DNA from: Anniella stebbinsi
Lineage: Eukaryota > Chordata > Lepidosauria > Squamata > Anniellidae
Direction: 5' to 3'
Assembly: GCA_029215795.1 (NCBI GenBank)
Contig: JARDYH010000003.1
Coordinates: 95,016,609-95,080,608 of the forward strand
DNA length: 64,000 nt
Under the pieces are notes generated by a model. It had not been told where the DNA came from. It worked only from the letters and a program-made list of their open reading frames with translations, and ran no database searches. Positions 22,712 to 34,354 of this stretch are shown one piece after another. The translations under genes were made by a program, and so were the position numbers. Position 1 is the first letter of the stretch; the number at the start of each line of letters is the position of its first letter.

Positions 22712-24259
22712 ATAAAAAGCAGTAGTGTATATCTAGCCTAGTTATCAGATTCCTCAAATATATCATTAGCTAATGTATCTATGTATGCAGCACAAGCTGT
22801 CTACCAGCTAGGGTTGGAACTTGAGTCCAAAGTCCAGGGATCTCTACACCCCATGAAGACCCTGAATGCCTATCCAGAGAATGGCAAATGTTGAGGATAT
22901 CAGGGCAGCAACAGCAGACTTTGTTTTATGCCTGTAGTCAAGATGATGCTATGATTTAAGTGAGCTTCTTTATGGATCACTATTTTCCAGTAGAAATTGC
23001 AGGTGCTCCCCCACTGTTCTGGATTGGATCCTTTGTAGGAGGAAATGGTTTAATACCCCTACCCCCATGCTTGGTCACAATCCAGCTGAGCCCCCCCCCC
23101 CCCTGCACCTACTCTAGAGAAACCGAAATTGGAATTGTCTATCCCTAGATTGGTATTTGTTTCACGCTGTTGAACACTTTTTGAGTGGACAATAGGGTTC
23201 GTTAAAATTAATTCTGCCACACTAAGCATGCTTGCAGGAAGCAAGGCACATTGAAAATAAATGAAAGTATCCACTGACTTCCCCTTTGTTGTCTTTGTAA
23301 ACTTTGTTGTGCTCAGCCTTAAGTGATGTGTAAATGACAGTTTCACTATATGGATAACAACCATTCAGGAAAGATCATAGTTATCCATGAAGAACGTAGG
23401 TCTAACAATTCCCACATTTCATTTTGAAGGCAGCCATGTATTTATTGCATTCCAAGAGCCACAGTGACTGTGCATGCTTGCTACACTTTTAAAGCAAGCA
23501 ACATGTTGGGACTGTGGTCTGAAAGCATGTTTGTCATGGTTAGAAATGGCTGGTCCAAACTAAATTATGTGGTGTCAAGTAGATGAAAATGTCTTGAAAG
23601 TAAAACCTGCTATGGTAACACTGCAAGGTACATGATGGAGGGGCAGGGGTCTATTTTGCCACATAAGCAATCCTGTCAACATTATTTCAATGGCTCTTGT
23701 AAGTGAGCCTGAATGAAAAATGTCAAATCCCAGCCCTTTTCATTCCATTTTAGCAACAAGTTTAATATTAATATTTTACCCCGACTACAGTAAAGTTTGC
23801 AGTGTATGAAGTATGTGTGAAGTTCAGACCAGGGCCAATGGTCACAACAGTGGATTTCCATGTAGGGGAATTATTTAACCCTGTGCGCTGAGACCCAACG
23901 AAGGAGGGAAACCTGAACCCACCTGCCTTGCTTTTCCATACCATTGGGGTTTGCTCAACCTTTCATCCTACATAGCCCCAAAACAGAGGAGAGCAAGTTA
24001 CTATTTTGCTATCATTCTGCTGTCTCTTATGGACCTCTATCCTGGTTGTCTGGAGGCTGGGGGGGGGAAGCTTCTTTCTTGGCCTCTAAGTGCATCCCTG
24101 CACAGTAATGATCTGCTTCAGATTTGTATGAATCCAGAACAAAATCAGGATGATTTGGACAGACTCAGAAGTTGTCCGAATTGAAGCAAGGCTCTTCCAT
24201 ATCAGACCTGAATCCAAACACTTGTGAAGATTTGGGATTTGGAGAGACATAGAGACATT
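22712..24259. other. No recognised feature
   Basis: I see no element or gene. Short C- and G-runs at about 23090-23104 and 24060-24067 are the only low-complexity pieces. Confidence 0.5.
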
Positions 24260-24391
24260 GCCCAGATCTACACCAAGCAGGATATAACACTTTGAAAGCA
24301 GTTCGAAAACTGTATATGGAGTGTATCCTGGGCTTCAACAGTTGTCAAGACTGTTCTAAACCATTATAAAGCAGTAGTGTAGATCCTGCCA
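24260..24391. mobile_element. MITE family E, uninterrupted copy
   Basis: CCCAGATCTACACCAAGCAG at the left and GCAGTAGTGTAGATCCTGCC at the right are imperfect inverted repeats. The middle contains ATATAACACTTTGAAA and AACTGTATATGGAGTGT. The copy at 32280-32628 has the same sequence split by another transposon. Confidence 0.75.
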
Positions 24392-24450
24392 TGGTGTCTC
24401 CAAAAACTGAAACATTGTTTTCAGAAACTCTCTATATAAGGGAAACATGG

Positions 24451-24451
24451 T

Positions 24452-24496
<45 letters not shown>

Positions 24497-24506
24497 TGTA
24501 TGTGTA
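24451..24506. repeat. (GT)n microsatellite
   Basis: A long GT tract with a few TATG interruptions. Confidence 0.95.
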
Positions 24507-24593
24507 GTTTTGTGAATGGCAGCTCTAGCTTCTAACCACAGTGTTTGGCCAAGGCTCTCCAATCCCAGCTCTATCAGAGGAGTGCTGCTCAAG

Positions 24594-25159
24594 TAGGCGG
24601 ACCATATGAAAAGGAGGTCAGGGTTCATGTAACTTTAACAGTTGTAGAGAAAAGGGAATTTCAGCCAGTGTCATTTGTATGCAATTAGTTCCTGGTGAAA
24701 TTCCCTCTTCATCACAACAATTAAAGTTGCAGGAGCCCTGCCTTCTTTTGTATCTGGTCACTCTAGTAAAGTGCCTGCAACTTTAACTGTTGTGATGAAG
24801 AGGGAATTTCACCAGGAACTAATTGCATGCAAATGACACTAGGCTGACCATCTGAAAAGGAGGACAGGGCTCATGTAACTTTAACAGTTGTAGAGAAAAG
24901 GGAATTTCAGCCAGTGTCATTTGTATGCAATTAGTTCCTTGTGAAATTTCCTCTTTATTACAATGGTTAAAGTTGCAGGGGCCCTGCCTTCTTTTATATA
25001 TGGTCACTCTAGTATAGTGCCTGCAACTTTAATTGTTGTGATGAAGAGGGAATTTCACCAGGAACTAATTGCATACAAATGACACTGGCTGAGATTCCCT
25101 TTTCTCTACAACTGTTGAAGTTACATGAGCCCTGTTCTCCTTTTCAGATGGTCAGCCTA
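24594..25159. mobile_element. hAT MITE family F, tandem dimer
   Basis: The element begins TAGGCGGACCATATG and ends CAGATGGTCAGCCTA, flanked by perfect 8-bp duplications TGCTCAAG (24586-24593 and 25160-25167). The standard member is about 320 bp (43903-44222). Here a first unit breaks off after about 245 bp and a complete 320-bp unit follows at 24840-25159, so two units sit inside one pair of target duplications. There is no coding sequence. Confidence 0.93.
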
Positions 25160-25189
25160 TGCTCAAGTGATCTGTCGTAGCTCTTTGCG

Positions 25190-25191
<2 letters not shown>

Positions 25192-25237
<46 letters not shown>
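25192..25237. repeat. (CT)n microsatellite
   Basis: An uninterrupted CT tract of about 45 bp. Confidence 0.95.
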
Positions 25238-25241
<4 letters not shown>

Positions 25242-27690
25242 CAGGAACGTTAAAAGAGCTTTGGTGGTGTCTGTCAGACATGGGAATGTGTAGCATTGGG
25301 TGCTTGCTTGGAAAATGCTGAATGTTCAAGTTCTTCTGCCTTTGTCATTGTATGCTATACATCCATCCCATCCTGATGCACTTTCTGTGATTCTGATGCC
25401 GATTGAGCAGAAAAGAAAAAAGTCTTATAACCGTTTTGTATTTACCATACCACCCTTTAGCTCCTGTACCTATCTTTCTGATTTTTTTGCTGATTTCTTA
25501 CCGAGGGACATATTTCTTACCTCTATAACATATGCCATTTTCACACAAATCCCCCACCCAAAACATGGAGGGGGATAAGAGGAGGTTATCTCCCCCCACC
25601 CCAAATTTGTACATTCATCTTCCACAGGAAACACTACATCTATGGTTCTGAAATTTTGCAGGGCCCAATGCTATGTTGCGTGACATACAATTCCCCACCA
25701 AAAAACATAGGGAACCTCCACAATTGTAGCAGCTGTGTTTGCACAAAGCTCACTGCATCTATTCCTCTGAATTTTGTCAGGCATGTCGCACAACTGGCCC
25801 TGCTCTTTTTTGTCTTAAATTTTGCAGCTGCAATCCTGGAGACTACTAGGCCTGAATTTTGTTATCCAATTTGGATGAACAAAAACAGCCTTTTGTTGGT
25901 TTCTGCAGATAGTAAATGGGAAGTATGAAGATTTGGATTTCTAAATCAAGATTCAGATTTGGATCCGAATCAAAGTTGGTGGTCCCTGAATCAGTTTGAA
26001 TTGTCCCTGAATCAGTTTGAATTGTTTCATGCTGTTTTCTGAACTACCAAATCAGGTTCTGATGCCCAGGTTCTCATGCCCAGTAACTCATACATCTATA
26101 CGTCTCTGCCTCTGTCTCATCTATATCACTCTTCCTCAGAGTGGCTTTTATCAGGTTTCTCAGACAATTGTATCAGGTTTCTAATATACAATGATGCTAC
26201 TGACATACTTTTTGTTGTATTAATGTCCTTTTTTTAAAAAAATGCATTGTCTCAAGCATGACTTTCCTCTTGAAAGGTGCCATTTAATTAGTAATAATAA
26301 TAATACTTAGCTTCACAAATACAACAGGGTTTAAAGGTTTCAAGGCTAAATCAGTGGACTATACTTAGATGCCCAAGAATGCACCTAACATTTATTCATC
26401 TGTCTCCTGTTTGCCATTCCTCACCCTATGGATTACCAAACATTTCTTAAATTTGTGCAGAGCAGTTTGACAAGTGTCCATTCATAGGGTCAGCCTCGCC
26501 CACCATGAGAAGCATCATCTTCTTAGCACCACACCCTATAGAACACTCAGTACTCCTAGCCAGTATCTTCTTGTCTTCCATCTTTAGGTCAACAGCAACA
26601 TTCACACCTATGTCCCTCTACTGAAGAATGTGAAGCAGCCAAAATACTTTATAGCTTCTATTATCTCCAAATACCATGTAGTCTTCCTTTGGGTTTCCCA
26701 GGCTCCCTTCAGGGGTCAGCCACCCTGCTTGTCCTACAGCAAGCATAGATTACATGGTTCTCCCAGCTTCAGCCGCAGCAACCAATCACAGCTGGTATCT
26801 TCTTGTGCTTTGTGGAGGGGAATGGCTGCCAATCAAAAGGAAGCTTAGCCCTGAAATATTTTCCCCATGTGTTTCTCCTTTAGAGCCCTCAGTTTAGACA
26901 AAGTCATTCTGACTTTCATCTGGTTTGAACATCGGAAGAAGACAATTAGAAACTGATGGAAGTTTTTTTTTTTAAGTTGGTCCAAATCCATACCATAAAC
27001 TATACATTTGGAATGTCTAGGGATTTGGAATAATACTGGGATGACTTTCCAAGGTGTTGTTATTAACTGATTTGTTAATAACGGAAGATTTATTAGAATG
27101 GAAAGAAAGATCTGAAGTTTTTTCTTTCATGAATATCCTTCACCTCCTAAACATGCCCATTTCCAGCTAGGGCACACTGATGAAATTCAGACATCTTGTA
27201 AAAACATATGGTTTGTACTAGTTGAGGAGCATCCTGGCCTGCATTATATATTCCTTCTTTATTAGATATCATTGCTGGTCTTTTTTGCCAACTGCTCTGT
27301 ATTACAGTAATTTGTATGCATATCTTCCAATGGGGGCTTCTTAGGGAAACACAACGGAGACCTTGAAGGGCCATATGTGCTTCTGTGTTGAATCACATCA
27401 AAACCCAGGGTCACCAGAGGCCCTGTTCTGTGCTTCTTTAAAATTATTTTTGCCACCCTGTTCCGATCATCCTGCAGCATCAGAGTTAAGTCCGCTCATG
27501 CGGGTTTCATTCGGGCATTTAACCTTTGCAAAGGTAAAACTAATAAAGATTATATCCAACTGTCACTGTGTTAGATCACAACCTCCAACTCAACATATGG
27601 TATGTCAGGGCATGGATTATATTTTTCAAAGCCTGAATCTGTGGCTCAGGCTTTTCTGCTTCAAATTTGGGTAGGGAGAAGCTGCTGTTT
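25238..27690. other. No recognised feature
   Basis: Unique-looking sequence without a gene or element I can support. A 19-bp direct repeat (CCCTGAATCAGTTTGAATT) occurs twice within 25984-26020. Confidence 0.5.
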
Positions 27691-28005
27691 TAGGGTGACC
27701 AGACGTCCTCTTTCCTCCGGACAAGTCCGGAAACGGGGTGCCAAAATGGCGTCCGGGGGGGAAATCAGCTGATTTCCTGGAAAGTCTGGGAATTAGGCAG
27801 ATCCCTGTGCCATCTGGGACCTGTTCTTTGATAGTGTAGGCCAAGAACAGCCCCTGATTGGCGCTGGGAAGGGGCTAGAACAACACGTGCCGTACTTCCA
27901 GGTATGCGTTATACAGCTCCTCCCATCATCCGGTGTGGGAAAAAGGTTGGATGACACGTACCTGGAAGTGCAGGCACACATTGTACTAAAGGGCGGTATC
28001 GTGGA

Positions 28006-29270
28006 GAGAGAGGGAGGGGGGCGAAAGAGCTCACTTTCTCCCCCCTATCTCCGCGATCCAGCCCTTTATTTTGCTAAAGGTCTGGATCATGGAGAAGGAG
28101 GGCTGGGGGGGGTGAAAGAGCTCTCTTTCTCCCCCCCCACCTTCCCTCTCAGCGATCCAGCCCTTTATTTTGCTAAAGATCTGGATCATGGAGAAGGAGG
28201 GCTGGGGGTGTGTGAAAGAGCTCTCTTTCTCCCCCCCCCACCTTCCCTCTCCACGATCCAGACCTTTATTTTGCTAAAGGTCTGGATCATGGAGAAGGAG
28301 GGCTGGGGGGAGTGAAAGAGCTCTCTTTCTCCCCCCCCCCCCCGGCTTCCCTCTCTGCGATCCAGCCCTTTATTTTGCTAAAGGTCTAGATCATGGAGAA
28401 GGAGGACTGGGGGGTGAAAGAGCTCTCTTTCTCCCCCCCCCCCACCTTCCCTCTCCGTGATCCAGCCCTTTATTTTGCTAAAGGTCTGGATCATGGAGAA
28501 GGAGGGCTGGGGTGGGTGAAAGAGCTCTCTTTCTCCCCCCCACCTTCCCTCTCCGCGATCCAGCCCTTTATTTTGCAAAAGGTCTGGATCATGGAAAAGG
28601 AGGGCTGGGGGGGGGGTGAAAGAGCTCTCTTTGTTCCCCCCCCCCACCTTCCCTCTCTGTGATCCAGCCCTTTATTTTGCTAAAGGTCTAGATCATGGAG
28701 AAGGAGGACTGGGGGGGGTGAAAGAGCTCTCTTTCTCCCCCCCCCCCGCTTCCCTCTCCGTGATCCAGCCCTTTATTTTGCTAAAGGTCTGGATCATGGA
28801 GAAGGAGGACTGGCGGGGTGAAAGAGCTCTCTTTCTCCCCCCCACCTTCCCTCTCTGTGAGCCAGCCCTTTGTTTTGCTAAAGGTCTGGATCATGGAGAA
28901 GGAGGGCTGGGGGGGGGGGGTGAAAGAGCTCTCTTTCTCCCCCCACCTTCCCTCTCTGTGATCCAGCCCTTTATTTTGCTAAAGGTCTGGATCATGGAGA
29001 AGGAGGGCTGGGGGGGGTGAAAGAGTTCTCTTTCTCCCCCCCCTCCATCTCCGCGATCCAGCCCTTTATTTTGCTAAAGGTCTGGATCATGGAGAAGGAG
29101 GGCTGGGGGGGGAAGAGTTCTCTTTCTCCCCCCCCACCCTCCGTCTCCGCGATCCAGCCCTTTATTTTGCTAAAGGTCTGGATCATGGAGAAGGAGGGCT
29201 GGGGGGGTGAAAGAGCTCTCTTTCTCTCCCCCCCCCCGCTTCCCTCTCTGCGATCCAGCCCTTTATTTTG
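28006..29270. repeat. ~100-bp hairpin-bearing minisatellite, about 12.5 copies
   Basis: The phrase GATCCAGCCCTTTATTTTGC recurs about every 97-103 bp from about 28056 to 29250. Each unit contains an inverted repeat, GATCCAG.CCTTTA and TAAAGGTCTGGATC, around a TTTTGC loop; the third unit has a perfect 14-bp stem. It also has a G-run followed by a C-run flanking GAAAGAGCTCTCTTTC. Units differ mainly in the lengths of the G and C runs. The open frames across the array on both strands follow from the repeat and are not genes. Confidence 0.95.
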
Positions 29271-29315
29271 GACGTCATACCTCCCAACTCTCTCCCTGTC
29301 TTGTCCTGCTCTCAG

Positions 29316-29379
29316 GAGACTTGTGGGAGAACAACCAGATGGTGAAGGCAGTAGTAGCAGCGCAGGCCATGATGAAGGG
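29316..29379 (+). other. Possible exon-like segment
   Basis: A pyrimidine-rich tract ending CTGTCTTGTCCTGCTCTCAG precedes this 64-bp stretch, and GGGTAAGTGTG follows it. Together these look like a 3' splice site and a 5' splice site. One frame is open (it contains NNQMVKAVVAAQAMMKG). There is no other support, and the similarity to splice sites could be chance. Confidence 0.2.
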
Positions 29380-30808
29380 GTAAGTGTGTGCGGGGCACGT
29401 GGTGATGGACGGGTGTGGGCGGCGCGGCATGGGCTGCAAGTGGTGCAAAGGGTGCGGAACTTGTGGTGGGTCGCGAGGTGCTGGTTGTGGGGCACGTGAT
29501 GCTGGGTGGGTGGGCGCGGCATGGGCATCAAGCGGTGCGAATGATGTGGCGCGGGCAGCAGGGCGCATGGCATGGGTGGGCGGGAGGTGAGCGGTACGTG
29601 ATGCAGGCAGGTAGAGGTCCCGCAGGGTGGGCGGGGGTGCAGAGCAGGTGTGCAGCGGGCGGGGGACAGGGAGCAGGCAGTCCTTGGTTGAATGTGTATA
29701 GGTGTTTGGTTGGTTTTGCCCATGTGAGTGTGTGGATTTGTATTCTTGTTATTTTTATTGTTGTTATTATGCCTTGGGTGAGTATGTGGGTAGATGTTGT
29801 ATTGTTTATATGATTTTATGTTTTGCCTTGGGGGGGTGTGCATGTCTTTGTGTAGATTTATTATGCTGATGAATGTTATTGGGTAGCTGGCTATGGATTA
29901 TTATCATTATTATTATTTTGCCTTTGGTATATGGGGGGAGGTTTTTTAAAAATTGTTTTGGAGAGGGTGTGGGTTTTTTCCACTTTGGGTGATTGTGCAG
30001 GGGGTGAGGATTTAATTATTATTATTATTTTGCCTGTGGTAAGCATGTGTGAGGTAAGTGTGGATTATTATTACTATTATTAATTATTATTAATATTTTA
30101 ACTTGGGTGTGTATGTGTGTGAATGGATTTTTATTTTTGCCTTAGGTAGGTGTATTCCTCACCATCAACAGCACCATTGGTTTTTAAGCATAGTCCACAG
30201 TGAACTGTGATATCTCAGCTACAAAGGGAGGTGGGATGTTTGGAAGAATTGCGTTGTCAATTGTGTGATGCATGGATTGGGAAACTGGCATGGTGATTCT
30301 CTGATGTTAGTTATTTTTTTAGCTGAGATATGGACTATGCTTGAAAATTTATTTTTTCGTCACGCATAACTAACATCAGAAGAGAATCACCGTGCCACTT
30401 CTGTTTTTAAGAGATGTGTTTGTAAGATAAACATGGAACGTGGTGATGTGCTCCTGCCCCTTCTTTTCCCTTTTTTCCCAACTGACTGCATTTCACAACA
30501 GTAAGGTGGTTTAACTGTAGGAGATGCGCAATGATATCTTACTTTATTGTCTTTTAGATTCTGTTCTGGTCTATAATTCAGTAAAAACTTCATAGAAAAG
30601 CATTCAGAATGCCAAAAAGAAAGTGTAAATTTCTGATACATTGACTGTCTTACTTGTTCTTTATTTCAGTAAGTTTAACATTAACGTATTATGTAGAACA
30701 TATTTGTCTTAATTGTGAGGTATGAAATTAGACATGTGACCAAGGCCACGCCCCCTTGGGGGCAGCCATCTTGTCCTCCTTTTTGGTTTCCAAAATATGG
30801 TCACCCTA

Positions 30809-31547
30809 AAGGTGATTATATAGCCAAAGGTTAGGAGGGGTTCGAACTATCAGTAGATATTGGACATATGAAAGTTCCAAACCTGATTTGCCCACGTTCC
30901 TATCAGAAAGCCATGAAACCAGCTTTCCCCCCTCCTTGGCATAGTACAATAGATACTCAAAAGAGCTGCGCATTTGTTCACTGGTAAGGCACACTCATTT
31001 CTCTACACATGACTTCCAAGTAAGTGGATGTAGGATCACAGCCTTATATAGTGACTGCATTACCACAGGATTTGAAACTGCAGTTTACGGTGCACAAATT
31101 GATAGGAATCCTCATGAGGAGCCAGGCTTGGGTGCTTTCACTGCCATCCCCCATCTCTTCCTACATTGCCAGGAGGAGGAATAAACCAGGATTCCATTTT
31201 GCTTTAACCAATTCCTGGCATGTTGTTATGTGCGAACCAGGAATCGTGGTTTAAAATAGACTCTAGTTTGTTAAACAAGAATTTGTAGTTGGCTTGATTA
31301 GCAATTGACTAGAGGTCAATTTTAAACTATGCTTTCTAGTTTGCATTCAGTCCTACATCAACAGCCTTGGAAATAACTGGTACAGAAATCAGCATGCCAT
31401 GTATGCTCTGATTCAAAAGTGTTCCAAGAAATGCAAGGCTGAAGGATCGTTGGATGAAGTGAACTAGTTAGAAAGTTCTTGGGTCCTGACTGTTCCGTTT
31501 ATAGCCTTAAAGTAATTCACAGGAGCCCAATAGCTATGGTAAGTTTC
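30809..31547. other. No recognised feature
   Basis: No gene is recognised. The part at 31180-31320 with AACCAGGAATCGTGGTTTAA has the style of a degenerate MITE, but I find no partner. Confidence 0.45.
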
Positions 31548-31555
31548 ACTTTACT

Positions 31556-31873
31556 TAGGCTGACCATATGAAAAGGAGGACAGGGCTCCTGTATCTTTAA
31601 CAGTTTCATAGGAAAGGGAATTTCAGCAGGTGTTATTTGTATATATGCAGAACCTGGTGAAATTACCTCATCATCACAAAGTTAAAGCTGCAGAAGCCCT
31701 GCCCTCTTTTGTACATGGTCAAGAGGACAGGGCTCCTGCTGCTTTAACTGTTGTGATGAAGAGGGAATTTCACCATGTTCTGTATATATACAAACGACAC
31801 CTGCTGAAATTCCCTGTCCTTTGCAACTGCTAAAGATACAGGAGCCATGTCCTCCTTTTCATATGGTCAGCCT
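31556..31873. mobile_element. hAT MITE family F, single copy
   Basis: TAGGCTGACCATATGAAAAG at the left and TCATATGGTCAGCCT at the right are inverted. They are flanked by perfect 8-bp duplications ACTTTACT (31548-31555 and 31874-31881), with the last A of the element shared with or lost to the duplication. The interior has two inverted arms of AACTGTT.AAAG..CAGGAGCC type, as in the other members. Confidence 0.93.
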
Positions 31874-31881
31874 ACTTTACT

Positions 31882-32169
31882 GAACTGAGAAGCCCTATCT
31901 AGGCATTCTATCTCCTCCACACAAGAAACCATAATGAGGTTGGACATGCTTGCTCAGCCCCCCCCCCCATCAATATCCCAACCACCTTGGAAAATTGGGA
32001 TTCTTGGGAAGCCTACAGAAGCCAAGCAGATGTTCTACATGAGACTACACAAGCAGACTACAGATGTCCACCTTCCAACTCATGTAGAGTGAAAAGGTGG
32101 CCTCTTACAAATGGCGCCCCCCCAATCGGAAATGCATCACCAAAAAAGGACAACAAAGGGATTAGTATA
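31882..32169. other. No recognised feature
   Basis: Short stretch with a C-run at 31959-31969 and nothing else that I can name. Confidence 0.5.
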
Positions 32170-32279
32170 AAATTTGCATGTATTAATTTATATGCATATT
32201 GATGCAAATTTGAAAATAATTATTATAATTTAAAGAGATATACAGTAATTCTCACTGTCGTGTGGAAGAATATGACCTA

Positions 32280-32628
32280 GGCCAGATCTTCACCAAGCAG
32301 CATATAACACTTTGAAAATGGTTTGAAAACTGTATATGGAGTGTGTTATGGGCCCCAACGGTAGGCTGACCATATGAAAAGGAGAACAGGGCTCATATAA
32401 CGTTAACAGTTGTAGAGGAAAGGGAATTTCAGCAGGTGTCATTTGTATGCAATTAGTTCCTGGTGAAATTCCCTCTTCATCACAACTGTTAAAGGTGCAG
32501 GCACTATACTAGAGTGACCATATACAAAAGGAGGCAGGGCTCTGCAACTTTAACTGTTGTGATGAAGAGGGAATAGGGTCATCACAATGATTATAAATTG
32601 CTTTAAAGCAGTAGTGTAGATCCTGCCT
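32280..32628. mobile_element. MITE family E, split copy
   Basis: The left piece GCCAGATCTTCACCAAGCAG.. (32280-32361) and the right piece ..GCAGTAGTGTAGATCCTG (about 32573-32628) match the uninterrupted copy at 24260-24391. CCTAG occurs at both junctions with repeat D, probably the target duplication. Confidence 0.75.
32362..32572. mobile_element. hAT MITE family F, truncated and nested
   Basis: It starts TAGGCTGACCATATG inside the family E MITE and includes the inverted second half (AGAGTGACCATATACAAAAG, AACTTTAACTGTTGTGATG). It stops after GAAGAGGGAAT without the final terminus. Confidence 0.8.
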
Positions 32629-32901
32629 AGGTGATCTGTTGGCCTCCATGTTTGGCTTACTATCCAGGTGCTACCTGTGGCTAGGCAACAGTTCTTATGG
32701 TCTTTATCTCTAAACTGGAACTGGACAGAGCAGCCCTTCAAATAGAGGTCAGTCCTGTTTCAAAAAGGATGCATGGCCACCCTATGCAAGGTGGGAGCAG
32801 CCAGCATTCTCATCCCTCTAGGATTTAGAAAGCCTGAATAGGCCTGAGGTGAAACAGGAAACAGAAAACATCTAAGCCTAAGGGCAAGGATTCTCTGATG
32901 T

Positions 32902-33098
32902 CAGTGGAGGCTGGTGGCTCTGATGAGAGTAGGGCAGTGAATCCACTCAGGTTTTCAGTCAGAAGCAGACAGAACTCAAAAGGAGCTATCCAAGGTGTTT
33001 TGTGGAACTATCAAAGATGCTTTAGAGTTCTGACTGCTTCTGGTTGAAACCCGGATCGGATTCACTGCCCCTGAACATCAGAGCTACCAGCCTCCATT
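32902..33098. mobile_element. Palindromic MITE (197 bp)
   Basis: CAGTGGAGGCTGGTGGCTCT at the left is matched by AGAGCTACCAGCCTCCATT at the right. Inside, GGGCAGTGAATCC pairs with GGATTCACTGCCC, and GTCAGAAGCAG pairs with CTGCTTCTGG. The whole element is close to a perfect fold-back. I cannot name its superfamily. Confidence 0.8.
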
Positions 33099-33166
33099 AT
33101 TCTCATGAATGAGGATTGTAAGCTACTCTAGGAACCCTTCAGGCTGGAAAGCAGGGCACACATGCT

Positions 33167-33198
33167 TTAAACAAACAAACAAACAAACAAACAAACAA
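33167..33198. repeat. (AAAC)n microsatellite
   Basis: Seven to eight tandem AAAC units. Confidence 0.95.
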
Positions 33199-33391
33199 AG
33201 CAAAACTTCAAGTAGGGTAGGATTTAACGGAATAGTGCATCACACTTTCAAAGGCAAAAGCCACTTTCATTAATCAGCTACAACAAGGCTAGAGACAAGC
33301 ACAAAACAATCAAGGTTTGCTCATCACCCACCCACCCACCAAAAAAACCCTCCAAATAAATTCAACAAAAGAAAAACCCACTGAGATCAAA

Positions 33392-33898
33392 GGCTCATCT
33401 ACACCTGGAGGCCTTCCGAGAGTGGGGAGGGATGATCATGAAGTTTTCAGCATCAGCGATCGTCCCTCATAGGGCACATGCCAGCGAGTCATCCCAGAAG
33501 TAGAGGATAGCTGTATTGGGGCAAAGTTTTTTTTTTTTACAGGATCAGAGGATCACGCAACAACACAGGCGCCATCCTGCATGAAGGTAGGATTTTTTTA
33601 AAAATAAAACACCCCCCAAAACCTCAGTGTTGGAAGTCGCTGAGAGCCATCCCAAAGTTGGTGAAAATTGTCACCCCCGATACCCACAGACTCCCCACTT
33701 CATTGCCTGTTTCCTGAGCCCTGCTACTTGCGGGGAAGAGAGACAACCTCAAGAGGGAAAGCCACACCACCCGTGAAGCTCGGGATGGTCCCGAGACCAG
33801 TTAAAAACCTGGGAAAAACCCAGTCCCAGCTATCCCAGGAAAATGGAGGGATGACCTCAAGATGACCCCGGGATAAACGTCTGGTGTAGATTAGGCCC
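33392..33898. mobile_element. TIR element, family G
   Basis: GGCTCATCTACACCTGGAGG at the left and CTGGTGTAGATTAGGCC at the right are inverted repeats. GCGATCGTCCCTC and GGGATGACC blocks also occur in inverted arrangement. There is no coding sequence; open frames inside (33668-33865 plus and its minus-strand shadow) have no motifs. Confidence 0.65.
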
Positions 33899-34354
33899 AA
33901 GTCTTTTGGCATTCTGTATTTCTTCACCAGCCATAGTCCCTATTAAACCAAGCCATCCCCAAATAATCCTGACTGGATTAGACACCTCTTCCTTCTGTAA
34001 GGTGCCATCACTCCCTGGCTATGCTTACATTTGTGCTTAGCATCCCCAGTTCTTGGTTTTCCAGGCACCTGTTTAGAGTATTTGAAGAATCTGACTGTGA
34101 CGGCACTAAACCCTGCCGTTTGGCCTTTCCTTGTGGATGCCAAAATGATTATTTCTGCTGATTCTCAGCCTGACATCAGGAAGCAATTGGTTAATCCTCA
34201 GATCCTCCAAAGTTGTTATCTGTTCCGCTGTTCTACGCCTGTCATTTCCTCTGCTCCTCAGATTTATTTTGGATTGACTCAACACACCGACAGCTAGGGA
34301 GGACAGAGCTACAATGCGAACTGGAATTAATCCGTTTTCAGTGGGAAAAACAAA
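33899..34354. other. No recognised feature
   Basis: No gene or element is recognised before the LTR-like repeat. Confidence 0.5.

Larger units (their letters stand above)
27691..30808. mobile_element. Segment bounded by hAT-like termini (3.1 kb)
   Basis: The left boundary reads TAGGGTGACCAGACGTCC. The right boundary ends ATATGGTCACCCTA, the reverse complement of TAGGGTGACCATAT. Both are followed inward by a GGACA..GG and an AAAATGGCG/AGATGGCTG block, so the two ends resemble one family. The flanking 8 bp do not match, so the ends may belong to two different insertions or the duplication may have decayed. The interior holds an inverted repeat near 27890-27975 (acttccaggta / tacctggaagt), the minisatellite, a GC-rich part and AT-rich sequence. 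I see no transposase. Confidence 0.5.
32170..32783 (+). repeat. Interspersed repeat D, copy interrupted by nested insertions
   Basis: The left part (32205-32280) and the right part (32629-32783) together match 20035-20310. The join in the other copy lies at GACC/AGGTGATCTG. The right end GGCCACCCTA resembles a hAT-type terminus. The middle is the MITE of family E, which itself is split by a family F element. Confidence 0.7.

Noticed and set aside
22072..22741. Several open frames of 113-158 codons in the GC-rich palindrome
   Set aside because: They occur on both strands of an inverted repeat with few AT-rich stop codons, and no domain is recognisable.
28006..29270. CRISPR-like regular spacing of repeats
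   Set aside because: The whole unit repeats, with no unique spacers between repeats, and the genome is vertebrate.
28992..29843. 283-codon minus-strand open frame, and other long frames across 27887-29499
   Set aside because: The frames run through the minisatellite and GC-rich sequence. They translate to repeated low-complexity Pro/Gly/Ser peptides and have counterparts on both strands.
27691..30808. A single clean 3.1-kb hAT insertion with target duplication
   Set aside because: The 8-bp flanks do not match, so I report only a segment bounded by similar termini.
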